Positions 7,362-16,847 are shown, numbered from the stretch's first letter. The stretch is DNA of 26,325 bases from JBGQAS01 sp964498605 (GCA_964498605.1 CAZCHK010000032.1:1-26325), one strand, 5' to 3'. Notes: generated by a model from the sequence alone, not told the origin. Program-made: numbers and translations.

Positions 7362-7718
7362 ATGAGTGAAGCAGAAAAAAGCCTAGGAACAATCTATGTA
7401 TCAAATCGAGCGATAGCAACGATTGCAAGCCAATCTGCGCTTGAATCTTATGGCGTGGTTGGAATGACCGCGAAAACGTTCATCAAAGGTCTCACCGGTT
7501 TGATCATGAAGGACCCCACATCCGGAGTGGAAGTCAACTACGATGGAAAGAGGATCAATGTTGATCTATATATCGTGGTTGAATACGGCACTCGAATTAA
7601 ATCTGTCGCGGATAGCGTTTCAAATAGTGTCAGGTATCAAATTGAAAAAGCACTCGGCCTCGCGGTCAACGATGTCAATGTACATATTCGTGGACTGAGG
7701 ATCAGTAATCCTGATTGA
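7362..7718 (+). CDS. Asp23/Gls24 family envelope-stress protein
   Basis: 118 residues of the Asp23 (YloU-like) family. Seen features: N-terminal LGTIYVSNRAIATIAS, a conserved YGVVGM turn, GVEVNYDGKRINVDLYIVVEYGTRI beta-hairpin, and a C-terminal helix plus VNVHIRGL strand. In Firmicutes the paralogue YloU lies between rpmB and the DAK gene yloV, and here the order is the same. Family members are linked to envelope stress, but the molecular role of this branch is not settled. The ATG follows AGAAAGG with good spacing. The fakA-like gene begins 23 bases downstream, so the two are probably one operon. Confidence 0.9.
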   Translation: MSEAEKSLGTIYVSNRAIATIASQSALESYGVVGMTAKTFIKGLTGLIMKDPTSGVEVNYDGKRINVDLYIVVEYGTRIKSVADSVSNSVRYQIEKALGLAVNDVNVHIRGLRISNPD

Positions 7719-7741
7719 CTTCCTAATGATTAAGGAGATTC

Positions 7742-9421
7742 ATGGTTGTACAAAATACTGATCCGAGTAACTCAAGTCACACGACTCAAACATCAGTACA
7801 AACAGTTGATGGTCATCATTTTATTACCCTGATTTTTGCAGGGTTAAAATGGTTGAAGACCAATCAAGAGATCGTAAACAAACTCAATGTTTTTCCAGTT
7901 CCAGATGGTGATACTGGAACGAATATGGTTTTAACGCTGCAGTCCGCTGTCAACGATATTCAAAATCTGGATGAGAGAAATATCGGTAAAGTAGCTCACA
8001 TAGCTGCCCAGGGGGCATTAATGGGTGCACGGGGTAACTCGGGCGTGATCCTTTCTCAGTTGTTTCGAGGATTCGCACGTGCATTGGATAATTTTGAATA
8101 CATGGACAGCCGAGTACTGATCAATGCTCTTCTCGAAGCCAGGAACACAGCATATAAAGGGGTAATCCGTCCAGTCGAGGGAACAATTTTAACTGTTGCC
8201 AAAGATATCGCATCAGCAGCAGACAGTCGTCAGGACATAAGTAATCTAACTGAACTTCTTGAGCTGATCGTTTCAACCGCAGATGAATCCGTTAAGAGGA
8301 CCCCTGAGTTGTTGCCAATCCTAAAGCAAGCCAAAGTAGTTGATTCCGGAGGGAAAGGATTATTTTTTATTCTCGAAGGTATGCTCAGGCATGTTCAAGG
8401 TCTTCCGCTGGATCAAACAACCAATGTCCCCGTATCAATAGATGAAATTAATCTTAACCACTTGATGGAAGAGGTAGAAGAAGGTCAAGATTACGAAATA
8501 GTAATCGACTTTAAACCGCATACCCCATTGAATCTAGAAGATTTTTACTCGGAATTGTCAAAAATGGGTACTTCAATCCAGGTAGGTGAAGGTGATAGTT
8601 ATTATCGCATGCACATCCATGTTCCGGAAGAAAATCAATTTGCACCGATAGAATACACACAAAAATTAGGAGTTGTATCGAAAATTGCAATTGAGAATTT
8701 GATGGAACAAATGGAGTCCACGGGAAACAAACGCCCTGCATATCAATTAACCCCGGTTACATCAGATCAAATTGCTGTCATAGCGGTTGCTCCGGGTGAA
8801 GGAATCGCAAAAATATTCGCATCGCTTGGAGTCGCCGGGATTGTTTTTGGAGGACAGACAATGAATCCCAGCACCGAAGAAATCATCTCTTCGTTCGATT
8901 CCTTAACCACTGACAAAGTGATCATCCTTCCCAATAACAAAAATATAATTTTGGCAGCGCAAAGCGCTGCTCTTGTCTCCCAGAAGCACATTAAGGTGGT
9001 TACATCAAAAAGTGTACCGCAAGGTATTTCCGCGATCCTGCGCTTTGATCCCGACGGCGATTTGGAAGAAGTTTTTTCAAAGATGCAGGATGCACTATCC
9101 GATGTGGAAACTGGCGAGATTACGAACGCCACAAGATCAGTGGAATTGAATGGTATACAGGTTGACGAGGGTCAAGTGATCATCCTCCACAACGGCGTTC
9201 TGACAGGTTCTGCGTCCACGATTAAGGAAGCGGTTTTGAAATTTCTTGAAACAGCAGATACATCTTCAAAAGAAAGGATCACTTTCTTTTACGGCTCAAA
9301 CATCGAACCAGAAGAAGTCAGTTTAATTACTGATCAAGTTCAGGAAATTTATCCGGATCACGAAGTTGAAATTCATGAAGGTGGTCAACCCTTCTATCAA
9401 TTTATCATTTCTCTCGAATAG
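7742..9421 (+). CDS. fakA: DAK-domain fatty acid kinase ATP-binding subunit (FakA/YloV family)
   Basis: 559 residues with three parts: a DhaL (DAK2) ATP-binding domain over residues 1-210 with LNVFPVPDGDTGTNM (Mg/ATP-binding aspartates), GARGNSGVILSQ and VDSGGKGL; a middle domain; and a C-terminal FakA domain ending FYQFIISLE. FakA phosphorylates fatty acids presented by a DegV-family FakB protein, feeding phospholipid synthesis. The ATG has a perfect AAGGAG. The neighbours (Asp23 upstream, recG downstream) match the family's usual place. No degV/fakB gene occurs in the window, so the partner must be encoded elsewhere. Confidence 0.92.
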   Translation: MVVQNTDPSNSSHTTQTSVQTVDGHHFITLIFAGLKWLKTNQEIVNKLNVFPVPDGDTGTNMVLTLQSAVNDIQNLDERNIGKVAHIAAQGALMGARGNSGVILSQLFRGFARALDNFEYMDSRVLINALLEARNTAYKGVIRPVEGTILTVAKDIASAADSRQDISNLTELLELIVSTADESVKRTPELLPILKQAKVVDSGGKGLFFILEGMLRHVQGLPLDQTTNVPVSIDEINLNHLMEEVEEGQDYEIVIDFKPHTPLNLEDFYSELSKMGTSIQVGEGDSYYRMHIHVPEENQFAPIEYTQKLGVVSKIAIENLMEQMESTGNKRPAYQLTPVTSDQIAVIAVAPGEGIAKIFASLGVAGIVFGGQTMNPSTEEIISSFDSLTTDKVIILPNNKNIILAAQSAALVSQKHIKVVTSKSVPQGISAILRFDPDGDLEEVFSKMQDALSDVETGEITNATRSVELNGIQVDEGQVIILHNGVLTGSASTIKEAVLKFLETADTSSKERITFFYGSNIEPEEVSLITDQVQEIYPDHEVEIHEGGQPFYQFIISLE

Positions 9422-9452
9422 CTTCAATACAACCAAATATTCAAACAACAAT

Positions 9453-9478
9453 GGTCTTTATCTGCCGCGATGAAGACC
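9453..9478 (+). promoter_or_regulatory. Hairpin between the fakA-like gene and recG
   Basis: GGTCTTTATC and GATGAAGACC pair over ten positions (one G-T wobble) around the loop TGCCGC. The sequence after it is only moderately T-rich, so it may be a weak terminator, an attenuator or an mRNA processing site. The recG start is 34 bases downstream. Confidence 0.35.
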
Positions 9479-9511
9479 TACTTGTATTAAAATATACCAA
9501 GGTTTTTTGCC

Positions 9512-11962
9512 ATGATCATTGAAAAACTAGAAAGAATAATTTTGCAGGAAAAGTCTCAGGGATCATTTAACCGGGCAGTATTTGGAGGTTTGGCGAATTT
9601 CATTCCCACTTGGAATCAAGAAGCACGCTCTGAATCGATTGATTCTACTGCTGTGTGTGAGATATCCGATTTATTGCGTAACTACGAGGCAGTTCCACCT
9701 GATGCGCGAAATGCATCACTATCCCGGATCCTTGAATTGCTAAACCTGATCAAGTCCTCACTGAAAGTGAATGACTTTGACAATCACTCTGCTGATACAA
9801 CGCCCAGTCGCGCTTTTTCACAAACCGGACAATCCGTATCTTCTTCCGCTGGTTTACCATTACTCACTCAAAATAAAATGGTTCCAGTGGGATTCTTACC
9901 GGGTTTGGATTCTCCCCTCACGATTCTACCAGGAATAGGTGTAAATAGAGCAAAGCTGCTTAAAAAATTGACTCTACACTCCCTGGGTGATCTGTTGTAC
10001 TTTTTTCCCAGAAGATATGATGATTATTCGAAATTAAAAACCATTGACCACATCAGCGAAGGCGAAACATTGTCAATTATTGGATCAGTGGAAAACATTT
10101 CGACTTTTCGAGTGAAGAACTCAAGTAGACTCATAACCCAGGCTCTCATCTCAGATGGCTCAGGATGTTTGCAGTTAAAGTGGTTCAATAATCCTTACGT
10201 TGAGAGACAGCTTAAACCAGGAATGAAAATAATTGTTTCGGGCAAAATTGAAAAATATCTTGGCAGATATGTGATGAATCACCCCACATGGGAGCTGTTA
10301 GATTCCGAGCACCTGAATACAAATCGAATTGTACCTGTTTACCCATTAACTGCAAACATTACTCAACGCACTTTAAGGAATCTTGCCCATATGTGCGTGA
10401 ATCATTGGGCGGATAAAATCCCCGATATTTTCCCGGAATCGGTTTTACAAAAATTTAACTTAATGAAACTCTCACAAGCATTGAGACAAATCCATTATCC
10501 AGACAACGATGCCTTAATTCATATGGCTAGAAACAGGTTGGCATTCGATGAAGTCTTCATGATGCAGCTTGGTGTGTTACGGCAGAAACACAGGTGGGAG
10601 TCCGACAAGGCAAAGACCTATGATATTTCCGACCAGCAACTGCAAAGTTTTTATTCATGCCTCCCTTTTAAATTGACTACCGCGCAGCAAAAAGCGATAG
10701 AGGAAATCCGTGCCGACCTTAGAAAAGGCCACCCAATGAATAGACTGCTGCAGGGAGATGTTGGTTCTGGAAAAACAGCTGTTGCAGCCGCAGCAATCGC
10801 GATCGTTTGCAGAGAAGGCGCACAATCAACAGTTATGGCGCCAACCTCTATTCTAGCCAACCAGCATTATGCCACGCTTCAGGATCACCTAACATTCCCA
10901 GGCGGATTCGATTCCGGGCAAATTAAATTATTAACAAGCGATACGCCAGCCCAGGAGAAAACTGAAATAAAAAAGCGCACAATGGACGGTGAGGTAAAAA
11001 TTCTAATTGGAACCCATGCGCTGATCGAAGAGCCGATTAATTTTCGCGATTTACAGCTCGCGGTCATCGATGAACAGCATCGTTTTGGTGTTGAACAAAG
11101 AACTGTGCTCAGGCAAAAAGGGAATCATCCGCATCTTCTTGTCACCAGCGCAACTCCAATCCCAAGGTCGCTTGCGTTGACAATATATGGAGATCTTGAT
11201 CTCTCTGTGCTTGATGAAATGCCAAAGGGCAGAAAGGAAGTGAAAACCATCATACTTCCTCCGTTGAATAAATCGCTTGCGTACAAAAAAATCCAAGACG
11301 AAATCCGTAAAGGTCATCAAGCTTTTATTGTCTATCCACTGATTGACCAAACTGACACCGAATCGACCAATGGCGCAGTCCAGGAATTCGAAAGACTTCA
11401 AAAAGAAACATTTCCAGAACACCGAATCGGTTTGCTCCATGGCCGGCTAAGACCACTAGATAAGCAGACGATCATGGAGAAATTTCGGGATAAAGAGATC
11501 CAGATTCTTGTAACAACAACTGTGATCGAGGTGGGGATGGATATCCCAAATGCCACTGTGATGATGGTCGATTCAGCGAATAGATTCGGTTTAGCGCAAC
11601 TTCACCAGCTGCGCGGCAGGGTTGGTCGTGGGACTGATGAATCAGTTTGCTACCTTGTACCTGAATGTGCTGACGCTGTTGAAAATGAGCGATTGAAAAT
11701 CATGGAGGGCACCAACGATGGATTCCTGCTTGCTGAACAGGATCTCAGCCAAAGGGGACCGGGAGATTTTCTTGGCGCAAGGCAAACCGGTTTTGTTGGA
11801 TTTAAGATGGTATCCTTTACGGATACACATCTAATTGAGAAAGCAAGGCAGTGCGCCAAGGAAATATTCCAGGAAGATCTAAATCTTGATTTGCCAAAGC
11901 ATCATCATATTCGTACCACATATAATCGATACTGGACAGACAATTTCGCAGATCCAAGCTAG
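9512..11962 (+). CDS. recG: ATP-dependent DNA helicase RecG
   Basis: 816 residues. RecG reverses stalled replication forks and branch-migrates Holliday junctions. An N-terminal extension of about 130 residues precedes the wedge/OB domain (LTILPGIGVNRAKLL, LGDLLYFFPRRYDDYS). The helicase core follows: Walker A GDVGSGKT near 415-422, motif II DEQH near 520, motif III TSATPIPRS, then motifs V and VI (TTTVIEVGMDIPNATVM, HQLRGRVGRG). The C-terminal part carries QRGPGDFLGARQTG, typical of RecG. The extension before the wedge is seen in other long RecG proteins of this kind. The coaD gene follows after eight bases with its own AGGAG, so the two are likely co-transcribed. Confidence 0.97.
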   Translation: MIIEKLERIILQEKSQGSFNRAVFGGLANFIPTWNQEARSESIDSTAVCEISDLLRNYEAVPPDARNASLSRILELLNLIKSSLKVNDFDNHSADTTPSRAFSQTGQSVSSSAGLPLLTQNKMVPVGFLPGLDSPLTILPGIGVNRAKLLKKLTLHSLGDLLYFFPRRYDDYSKLKTIDHISEGETLSIIGSVENISTFRVKNSSRLITQALISDGSGCLQLKWFNNPYVERQLKPGMKIIVSGKIEKYLGRYVMNHPTWELLDSEHLNTNRIVPVYPLTANITQRTLRNLAHMCVNHWADKIPDIFPESVLQKFNLMKLSQALRQIHYPDNDALIHMARNRLAFDEVFMMQLGVLRQKHRWESDKAKTYDISDQQLQSFYSCLPFKLTTAQQKAIEEIRADLRKGHPMNRLLQGDVGSGKTAVAAAAIAIVCREGAQSTVMAPTSILANQHYATLQDHLTFPGGFDSGQIKLLTSDTPAQEKTEIKKRTMDGEVKILIGTHALIEEPINFRDLQLAVIDEQHRFGVEQRTVLRQKGNHPHLLVTSATPIPRSLALTIYGDLDLSVLDEMPKGRKEVKTIILPPLNKSLAYKKIQDEIRKGHQAFIVYPLIDQTDTESTNGAVQEFERLQKETFPEHRIGLLHGRLRPLDKQTIMEKFRDKEIQILVTTTVIEVGMDIPNATVMMVDSANRFGLAQLHQLRGRVGRGTDESVCYLVPECADAVENERLKIMEGTNDGFLLAEQDLSQRGPGDFLGARQTGFVGFKMVSFTDTHLIEKARQCAKEIFQEDLNLDLPKHHHIRTTYNRYWTDNFADPS

Positions 11963-11970
11963 GAGAAAAT

Positions 11971-12495
11971 ATGATTAGAGCAGTTTACCCGGGTTCGTTT
12001 GATCCCATCCATTATGGTCACATCGATATCGCTCACCGAGCATCGAGAATTTTTGACGAATTAGTAGTTGCTGTGTACGACCGCCCCTTAAAAAACTTTT
12101 TATTCACTCCAGAAGAACGAATCTCACAAGTGCGACAAGTGCTAGCTTCCAACCCAAAAATCAAAGTAATGGGTTATAGCGGTTTAACGGTCGACTTTTG
12201 CAAAATGAATAAGGCTCAGGTCATTGTCAGAGGTCTTAGAGTATTTTCAGATTTTGAATTAGAGTTCCGAATGGCTTTAGCCAATCACAGATTGGCTCCG
12301 GATCTTGAGGTTGTCGCGTTAATTACCAGTGACGAGCATTCTTTCCTTTCATCTACGACTGTTAAAGAGATTGCAGCGCTGAATGGTGATATTTCAACAA
12401 TGGTCCCTGAATGTATCAACACAGACTTGATGAAAAAATTTCATGACCTTCGCAAAGATGGCCAGGAAATTAACATTTCTTCGCTGAGGGATTAA
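11971..12495 (+). CDS. coaD: Phosphopantetheine adenylyltransferase
   Basis: Transfers AMP from ATP to 4'-phosphopantetheine, the penultimate step of coenzyme A synthesis. 174 residues, slightly longer than the usual 160. The nucleotidyltransferase motif is AVYPGSFDPIHYGHIDI (HxGH as HYGH), followed by the substrate loop YSGLTVDFC, VRGLRVFSDFELEFRMALANHRL and the second nucleotide motif ISSTTVK-like FLSSTTVKEIA. The start is supported by AGGAG with seven bases spacing and immediate proximity to recG, the same pairing found in many Gram-positive-type genomes. The rsmD methylase gene that often lies between the two is missing. Confidence 0.96.
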   Translation: MIRAVYPGSFDPIHYGHIDIAHRASRIFDELVVAVYDRPLKNFLFTPEERISQVRQVLASNPKIKVMGYSGLTVDFCKMNKAQVIVRGLRVFSDFELEFRMALANHRLAPDLEVVALITSDEHSFLSSTTVKEIAALNGDISTMVPECINTDLMKKFHDLRKDGQEINISSLRD

Positions 12496-12500
12496 TCTTG

Positions 12501-12506
12501 TATAAT
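12501..12506 (+). promoter_or_regulatory. Putative -10 box before the coiled-coil gene
   Basis: A perfect TATAAT just after the coaD stop, about 43 bases before the next start. The -35 region at 17 bases is poor. It suggests the coiled-coil gene may be transcribed separately as well as with coaD. Confidence 0.3.
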
Positions 12507-12548
12507 AAATGAGTCGCTTTAGTGGGATACTGGTAGAGGAGTTTCCTT

Positions 12549-13019
12549 ATGGATATTTTGCACCTTGTGGACCGATTAGAAGAGATATTTAACGAAGGCA
12601 GACCTGTCTGGTTCACGCATAGTGTTGTTGTAAATGAAGATAAGATACTGGATTTGATAGATCAAATGAGGATTTCGATTCCTGATGAAATTAAAAAAGC
12701 ACAACAGTTAGTAAATCAACGGGACAGATTGCTTGCGCAAGCGCAGGAAGAAGCCAACCGGACTATCAATCTCGCCAAGGAAAAATCTGACCAGGTTGTG
12801 GATAGAGATAACATTGTTCTAGCAGCAAAAACCAGAGCCGATCAAATCATAGCACAGGCTCGTGCAGAAGCTGAACAAACCAAAGGGGAAGCGGATGACT
12901 ACGTCCTTGAAACCCTTACAAGGCTAGAGATGGAAATTGATAAATCCCTTAGTCAGGTTAGAAATGGCATTAAAGTTCTTCAAGCAGAAAGAAATCCAAA
13001 TCACCTTGAGAAGCAATAA
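12549..13019 (+). CDS. Short coiled-coil protein, SepIVA/DivIVA-like
   Basis: 156 residues. Residues 1-50 (MDILHLVDRLEEIF, VVNEDKILDLIDQMRISIPDEIKKAQQ) resemble the start of actinobacterial SepIVA. From about 45 to the end it is one long charged helix rich in Ala, Glu, Gln and Arg, with repeating units such as AQEEANRTINLAKEKSDQVV that suggest a coiled coil or an F-ATPase b-subunit-like stalk. In Streptomyces and related genomes, as I recall, a SepIVA-type gene lies just after coaD, matching the order here, so I favour a role in division or envelope growth. Actinobacterial SepIVA is longer. GAGGAG precedes the ATG. There is no membrane helix. The function is inferred from resemblance and position only. 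Confidence 0.75.
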   Translation: MDILHLVDRLEEIFNEGRPVWFTHSVVVNEDKILDLIDQMRISIPDEIKKAQQLVNQRDRLLAQAQEEANRTINLAKEKSDQVVDRDNIVLAAKTRADQIIAQARAEAEQTKGEADDYVLETLTRLEMEIDKSLSQVRNGIKVLQAERNPNHLEKQ

Positions 13020-13036
13020 TTAAGAATAACTTGGAC

Positions 13037-15532
13037 TCACTTTTTATTTACTTTGGGTTTATTTCCCAATTTTGTTAATACATTGTTGCTTTCTTTAATT
13101 AGAACATCTCTAATAGTTAATTTCAGGACGTAGTCCATGTGTTCTGTGAAAATAAAGTGGATATCTTTCTTTGATTTTTCAGGTATATCAACGAGGTCTT
13201 TCTGATTCTTTTCGGGGAGAACGATGACCCTGATTCCAGCTCGATGAGCAGCCAGAACTTTCTCTCTGACTCCCCCAACCGGTAGTACTTTTCCTCGTAG
13301 TGTTATCTCCCCAGTCATAGCGATATTCATGGCTGTACTTTTTCCAACCAAAGCCGAAACCATCGCAACACACATCGTGATACCCGCGCTTGGGCCATCT
13401 TTTGGAATGGCTCCTTCTGGGATGTGAACATGAATATCAATTCGTTCGTAACACCCGGGATCAATTCCTAAATCTCTGGATATAGACTTAATGTAGGAAA
13501 GAGCTGCTTGAGCGGATTCCTGCATAATGTCACCAATCTGACCCGTAATCTGGAGATTTCCCTTCCCATCCATGACAAGAACCTCAACAGGCATGATTTC
13601 ACCGCCGTTTTCGGTCCAAGCAACGCCCAACGCCAATCCTACTTCCTCTTTGTTACTGGCAAATGTTTGAAAATATTGAGGAGGACCTAGGAATCTCTCC
13701 ACTTTTCGTACATCGATTAATTGAGAATACTTCTTTCTCTCTGATTTCTGTCTGGCAATTTTTCTACATAATTTTCCGATTTCCCGCTCCAAATTCCGAA
13801 CGCCTGCTTCGTAAGTATATTCACGAATAAGTTTGAGGATAATCTCATCGGAAAGCAAAATATCATCAGTTTCTAAACCATTCTCAGTTTTTTGCCTGGG
13901 AATAAGGAAACGTTTTGCTATTTCCAGTTTATCTTCTTCTACATAGCCTGGGAATTCGATCACTTCCATTCGATCCAAAAGTGCGGACGGGATCGAGCTT
14001 AGTGAGTTCGCGGTTGTGATGAACATTACTTTCGAAAGATCATAGGGCAGCTCTAAAAAATGATCAGAAAACGCAAAGTTTTGTTCAGGATCCAGTACTT
14101 CAAGCAGAGCTGAGGAGGGGTCACCGCGAAAATCTGATCCCAACTTGTCAACCTCATCCAGCATAAAAAGTGGGTTTATTGTTCCAGCCCGGCGCATTGT
14201 TTGCAGAATTCTTCCAGGTAACGCTCCGATGTAAGTCCGTCGATGTCCCCGAATTTCCGCTTCGTCCCTGACTCCTCCCAAAGACAACCTTACAAATTTT
14301 TTCCCGAGAGCTTCCGCAATAGACTTTCCCAGCGATGTTTTGCCAGTTCCGGGAGGTCCAACAAAACATAAAATCGGTTGTTTTGAGTTTTTAGGTTTTA
14401 GACTGCTGACAGCGATAAACTCCAAAATGCGATCTTTCGCCTTACCTAAACCATAATGATGCTTCTCAAGAATTCTTGCAGCGTGAGGTACTTTTAAATT
14501 ATCATCGGTTGCGTCATTCCAGGGGAGGTCCAATATCCAGTCCAGATAATTTCGTATGATGCTAACTTCTGGAGACATTGGAGTCATTTGTTCCAGTCTC
14601 TCCAATTCCTTGTATGCCTGTTTTTCAACCTCTTCAGGAAGTTGCGCCTTTTGAATTTTTTCTTTTAGCTCACCAATATCCCGCACAAAAATATCATTTT
14701 CCCCAAGTTCGCCCTGGATGGCCTTAAGCTGTTCACGCAAATAGAATTCCCTTTGATTACGATCAACTTCCCGCTGAACCTGAGATTGTATGTCAGTCTC
14801 AAGTTGCAGAACATCCAGTTCTTGAGCTAAGTACCAATTTAACCTTTTCAGCCTTTCAATCGGATCTATCGTCATCAATAGCGATTGTCTGTCTTTTATA
14901 TCTAGTGAAATCGCGGTCGCGACAAGATCTGCCAGCCATCCCGGATCAGCCACATTCATGGAGAAAAGATGCGCATCCTCAGGCAGACTCTGGTCGAGGT
15001 TGACACATCGTTCAAACATGTCTCTAGTTGCACGCATCAAGGCTTCCACTTTATGATCAATCTGAACAACTTCAGTGATGGGTTTGACTGTTAACTCCTT
15101 TCCCAGAAGTGGATCCGGAGGATGAAGAATCTCAACTCGCCTTCTGCCTTGCACAAGAGCAGAATAATTACCATCCGGAAGATTGATCAATCTTCCGATT
15201 GACGCCTCAATACCTATTGGCAAGTAACTTCTCTTTGTCGGGAGATCCGCTTCAGAGTCTTTGGAGAATAAAATTACCAGCGTTGAAAACAAATTTTGAG
15301 CTTCTTGTACAGAATCTAAATTTTGACCAGGATAAATGAACACCGGTGAAACCATCCGTGGGAAAACAATAATATCGGATAGAGTTATAAATGGGAGAGT
15401 GACCAAACCATTTTTATCAGGTTCTGCACTCGGGGTTTGATACAACTCTTCTGTCCTTTGATACAAGGTCGCAGTGAGTTCTTCGAGTTCGCGTTTTTTT
15501 CTCGAGATATCTTTTGGCATAGGTTTACTCAT
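13037..15532 (-). CDS. lon: ATP-dependent protease Lon
   Basis: 831 residues, a complete cytoplasmic LonA. The N-terminal substrate-binding domain (residues 43-250, LVTLPFITLSDIIVFPRM) and a coiled coil precede the AAA+ module. That module has Walker A GPPGTGKT at 392-399, Walker B FMLDE ending at 460, and GGVRDEAEIRGHRRTYIGA. The C-terminal Ser-Lys protease domain has KDGPSAG with catalytic Ser715 and GGVREK with Lys758. Lon degrades misfolded and regulatory proteins. Its ATG overlaps the folC stop by eight bases (ATGAGTAA), so translation is probably coupled. No separate heat-shock operator is evident. It converges on the coiled-coil gene with only 17 bases between stops. Confidence 0.97.
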   Translation of the reverse strand: MSKPMPKDISRKKRELEELTATLYQRTEELYQTPSAEPDKNGLVTLPFITLSDIIVFPRMVSPVFIYPGQNLDSVQEAQNLFSTLVILFSKDSEADLPTKRSYLPIGIEASIGRLINLPDGNYSALVQGRRRVEILHPPDPLLGKELTVKPITEVVQIDHKVEALMRATRDMFERCVNLDQSLPEDAHLFSMNVADPGWLADLVATAISLDIKDRQSLLMTIDPIERLKRLNWYLAQELDVLQLETDIQSQVQREVDRNQREFYLREQLKAIQGELGENDIFVRDIGELKEKIQKAQLPEEVEKQAYKELERLEQMTPMSPEVSIIRNYLDWILDLPWNDATDDNLKVPHAARILEKHHYGLGKAKDRILEFIAVSSLKPKNSKQPILCFVGPPGTGKTSLGKSIAEALGKKFVRLSLGGVRDEAEIRGHRRTYIGALPGRILQTMRRAGTINPLFMLDEVDKLGSDFRGDPSSALLEVLDPEQNFAFSDHFLELPYDLSKVMFITTANSLSSIPSALLDRMEVIEFPGYVEEDKLEIAKRFLIPRQKTENGLETDDILLSDEIILKLIREYTYEAGVRNLEREIGKLCRKIARQKSERKKYSQLIDVRKVERFLGPPQYFQTFASNKEEVGLALGVAWTENGGEIMPVEVLVMDGKGNLQITGQIGDIMQESAQAALSYIKSISRDLGIDPGCYERIDIHVHIPEGAIPKDGPSAGITMCVAMVSALVGKSTAMNIAMTGEITLRGKVLPVGGVREKVLAAHRAGIRVIVLPEKNQKDLVDIPEKSKKDIHFIFTEHMDYVLKLTIRDVLIKESNNVLTKLGNKPKVNKK

Positions 15533-16847
15533 TTTTCAGTATGAATTCTCGTGCTGCAGCAGCAATAAATATACTGCCAGTTATAAGAATAACATCATTT
15601 TTCCCACTATGGGAGATGGCATTGTCTATGGCATCCTCAATGGTTGGCGCCGATACATTTTTTGCAAAGTATGGTTTTGAAATTTGTAAGATCTTCTCCG
15701 GATCCATGGCTCGCGGGTGAGTGGATTTGCTAGCGATAAAGAGATGGCAAATTTTTGAAAGCTTTTCCAGCATTCCTTCAATGTTTTTATCCTCAGACGC
15801 GCCAAAGATTAGGGTAATCTTTTTTCCAGGAAAGTAATCAATCAGGGATTGGGTTAATCTTTCAGCAGAATCTTCGTTGTGGGCTGAATCTAAAACAATA
15901 AAAGGTTTTCTTTTGATTATCTCGAATCTCGCTGGCCATCGAACCCTCTTGAATCCGCGGATAATATTCCGATTCGTAATTCGCCTGTCCTTTGACCTTA
16001 AGCGCAACAAAGCCTCAAATGCGGTGGCAGCGTTAATAATCTGGTGAAAACCTAATAGCGGTGTTGTAATTACAACCTCTTCCTGATCATGGCTGAGTAT
16101 TTTAAATTTTTGCATTCGAAGGTTATGGGAAATGGGGAAATATTTAACATCATGCCCGGCTATGTACAAAGGACAGCGCAAAGCTAAAGCTCTTTGTTTT
16201 AAGACATTTAACGCAATTTCCTTTTGAGGAGCACTTACTACTGGCACTCCTGGCTTGACGATTCCCGCTTTTTCTTTGGCTATCTCTCCAAGCGTATTTC
16301 CGAGAATTGCCATGTGATCCATGGAAAGAGAAGTGATCACGCTGACTTCAGGAACGATAACATTCGTGGCATCCAATCTTCCACCAAGACCTACCTCAAT
16401 GACCGCATAATCCACGTTTTCCTGCGCAAAGTAAAAAAATGCGATAGCAGTGATAATTTCAAATGTCGTAATTTTGGGTATTTTACTCATCCAAGGCTGT
16501 ATGCACTGTAACACCAGAATAAGGTCTTTGCGAGAGATGCTTTTACCATTTACCTGGATGCGTTCACAAAAATCTGACAAATGGGGTGATGTGTAAAATC
16601 CGGTTTTGTAACCTGAATGCTTTAATGCGCTGGCGATAAACGCAGCTGTCGACCCCTTGCCTTTGGTTCCAGCCACATGAATTGTGCGGTAATGATTCTG
16701 TGGATTATCCAGAAACCTCATTAAGTTGATCATTCGGTTGAGATTAAATGTATCTTCAGTTACATGTAAATTCCTGCTTAAGCTATAATCAACAAAACTG
16801 TAAATGTAATCCAGTGCTTTTTGATATTGCTCATCAATGTGCATCAT
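15525..16847 (-). CDS. folC: Folylpolyglutamate synthase / dihydrofolate synthase
   Basis: Adds glutamate to folates (and may make dihydrofolate from dihydropteroate). 440 residues from the ATG at 16847. The Mur-ligase P-loop is GTKGKGST at 60-67. Further motifs are FYTSPHLSDFCERIQVNG (folate loop), the EVGLGGRLDATNV signature, SMDHMAILGNTLGEIAKEKAGI, and in the C-terminal domain DSAHNEDSAERL and FGASEDKN. The frame stays open to another ATG at 16904, but the extra 19 residues are not family-like. The tandem ATGs at 16847 and 16844 fit the usual start. The ribosome-binding site is weak. Its end overlaps lon, forming a two-gene operon divergent from the DUF503 gene. Confidence 0.93.
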   Translation of the reverse strand: MMHIDEQYQKALDYIYSFVDYSLSRNLHVTEDTFNLNRMINLMRFLDNPQNHYRTIHVAGTKGKGSTAAFIASALKHSGYKTGFYTSPHLSDFCERIQVNGKSISRKDLILVLQCIQPWMSKIPKITTFEIITAIAFFYFAQENVDYAVIEVGLGGRLDATNVIVPEVSVITSLSMDHMAILGNTLGEIAKEKAGIVKPGVPVVSAPQKEIALNVLKQRALALRCPLYIAGHDVKYFPISHNLRMQKFKILSHDQEEVVITTPLLGFHQIINAATAFEALLRLRSKDRRITNRNIIRGFKRVRWPARFEIIKRKPFIVLDSAHNEDSAERLTQSLIDYFPGKKITLIFGASEDKNIEGMLEKLSKICHLFIASKSTHPRAMDPEKILQISKPYFAKNVSAPTIEDAIDNAISHSGKNDVILITGSIFIAAAAREFILKNE

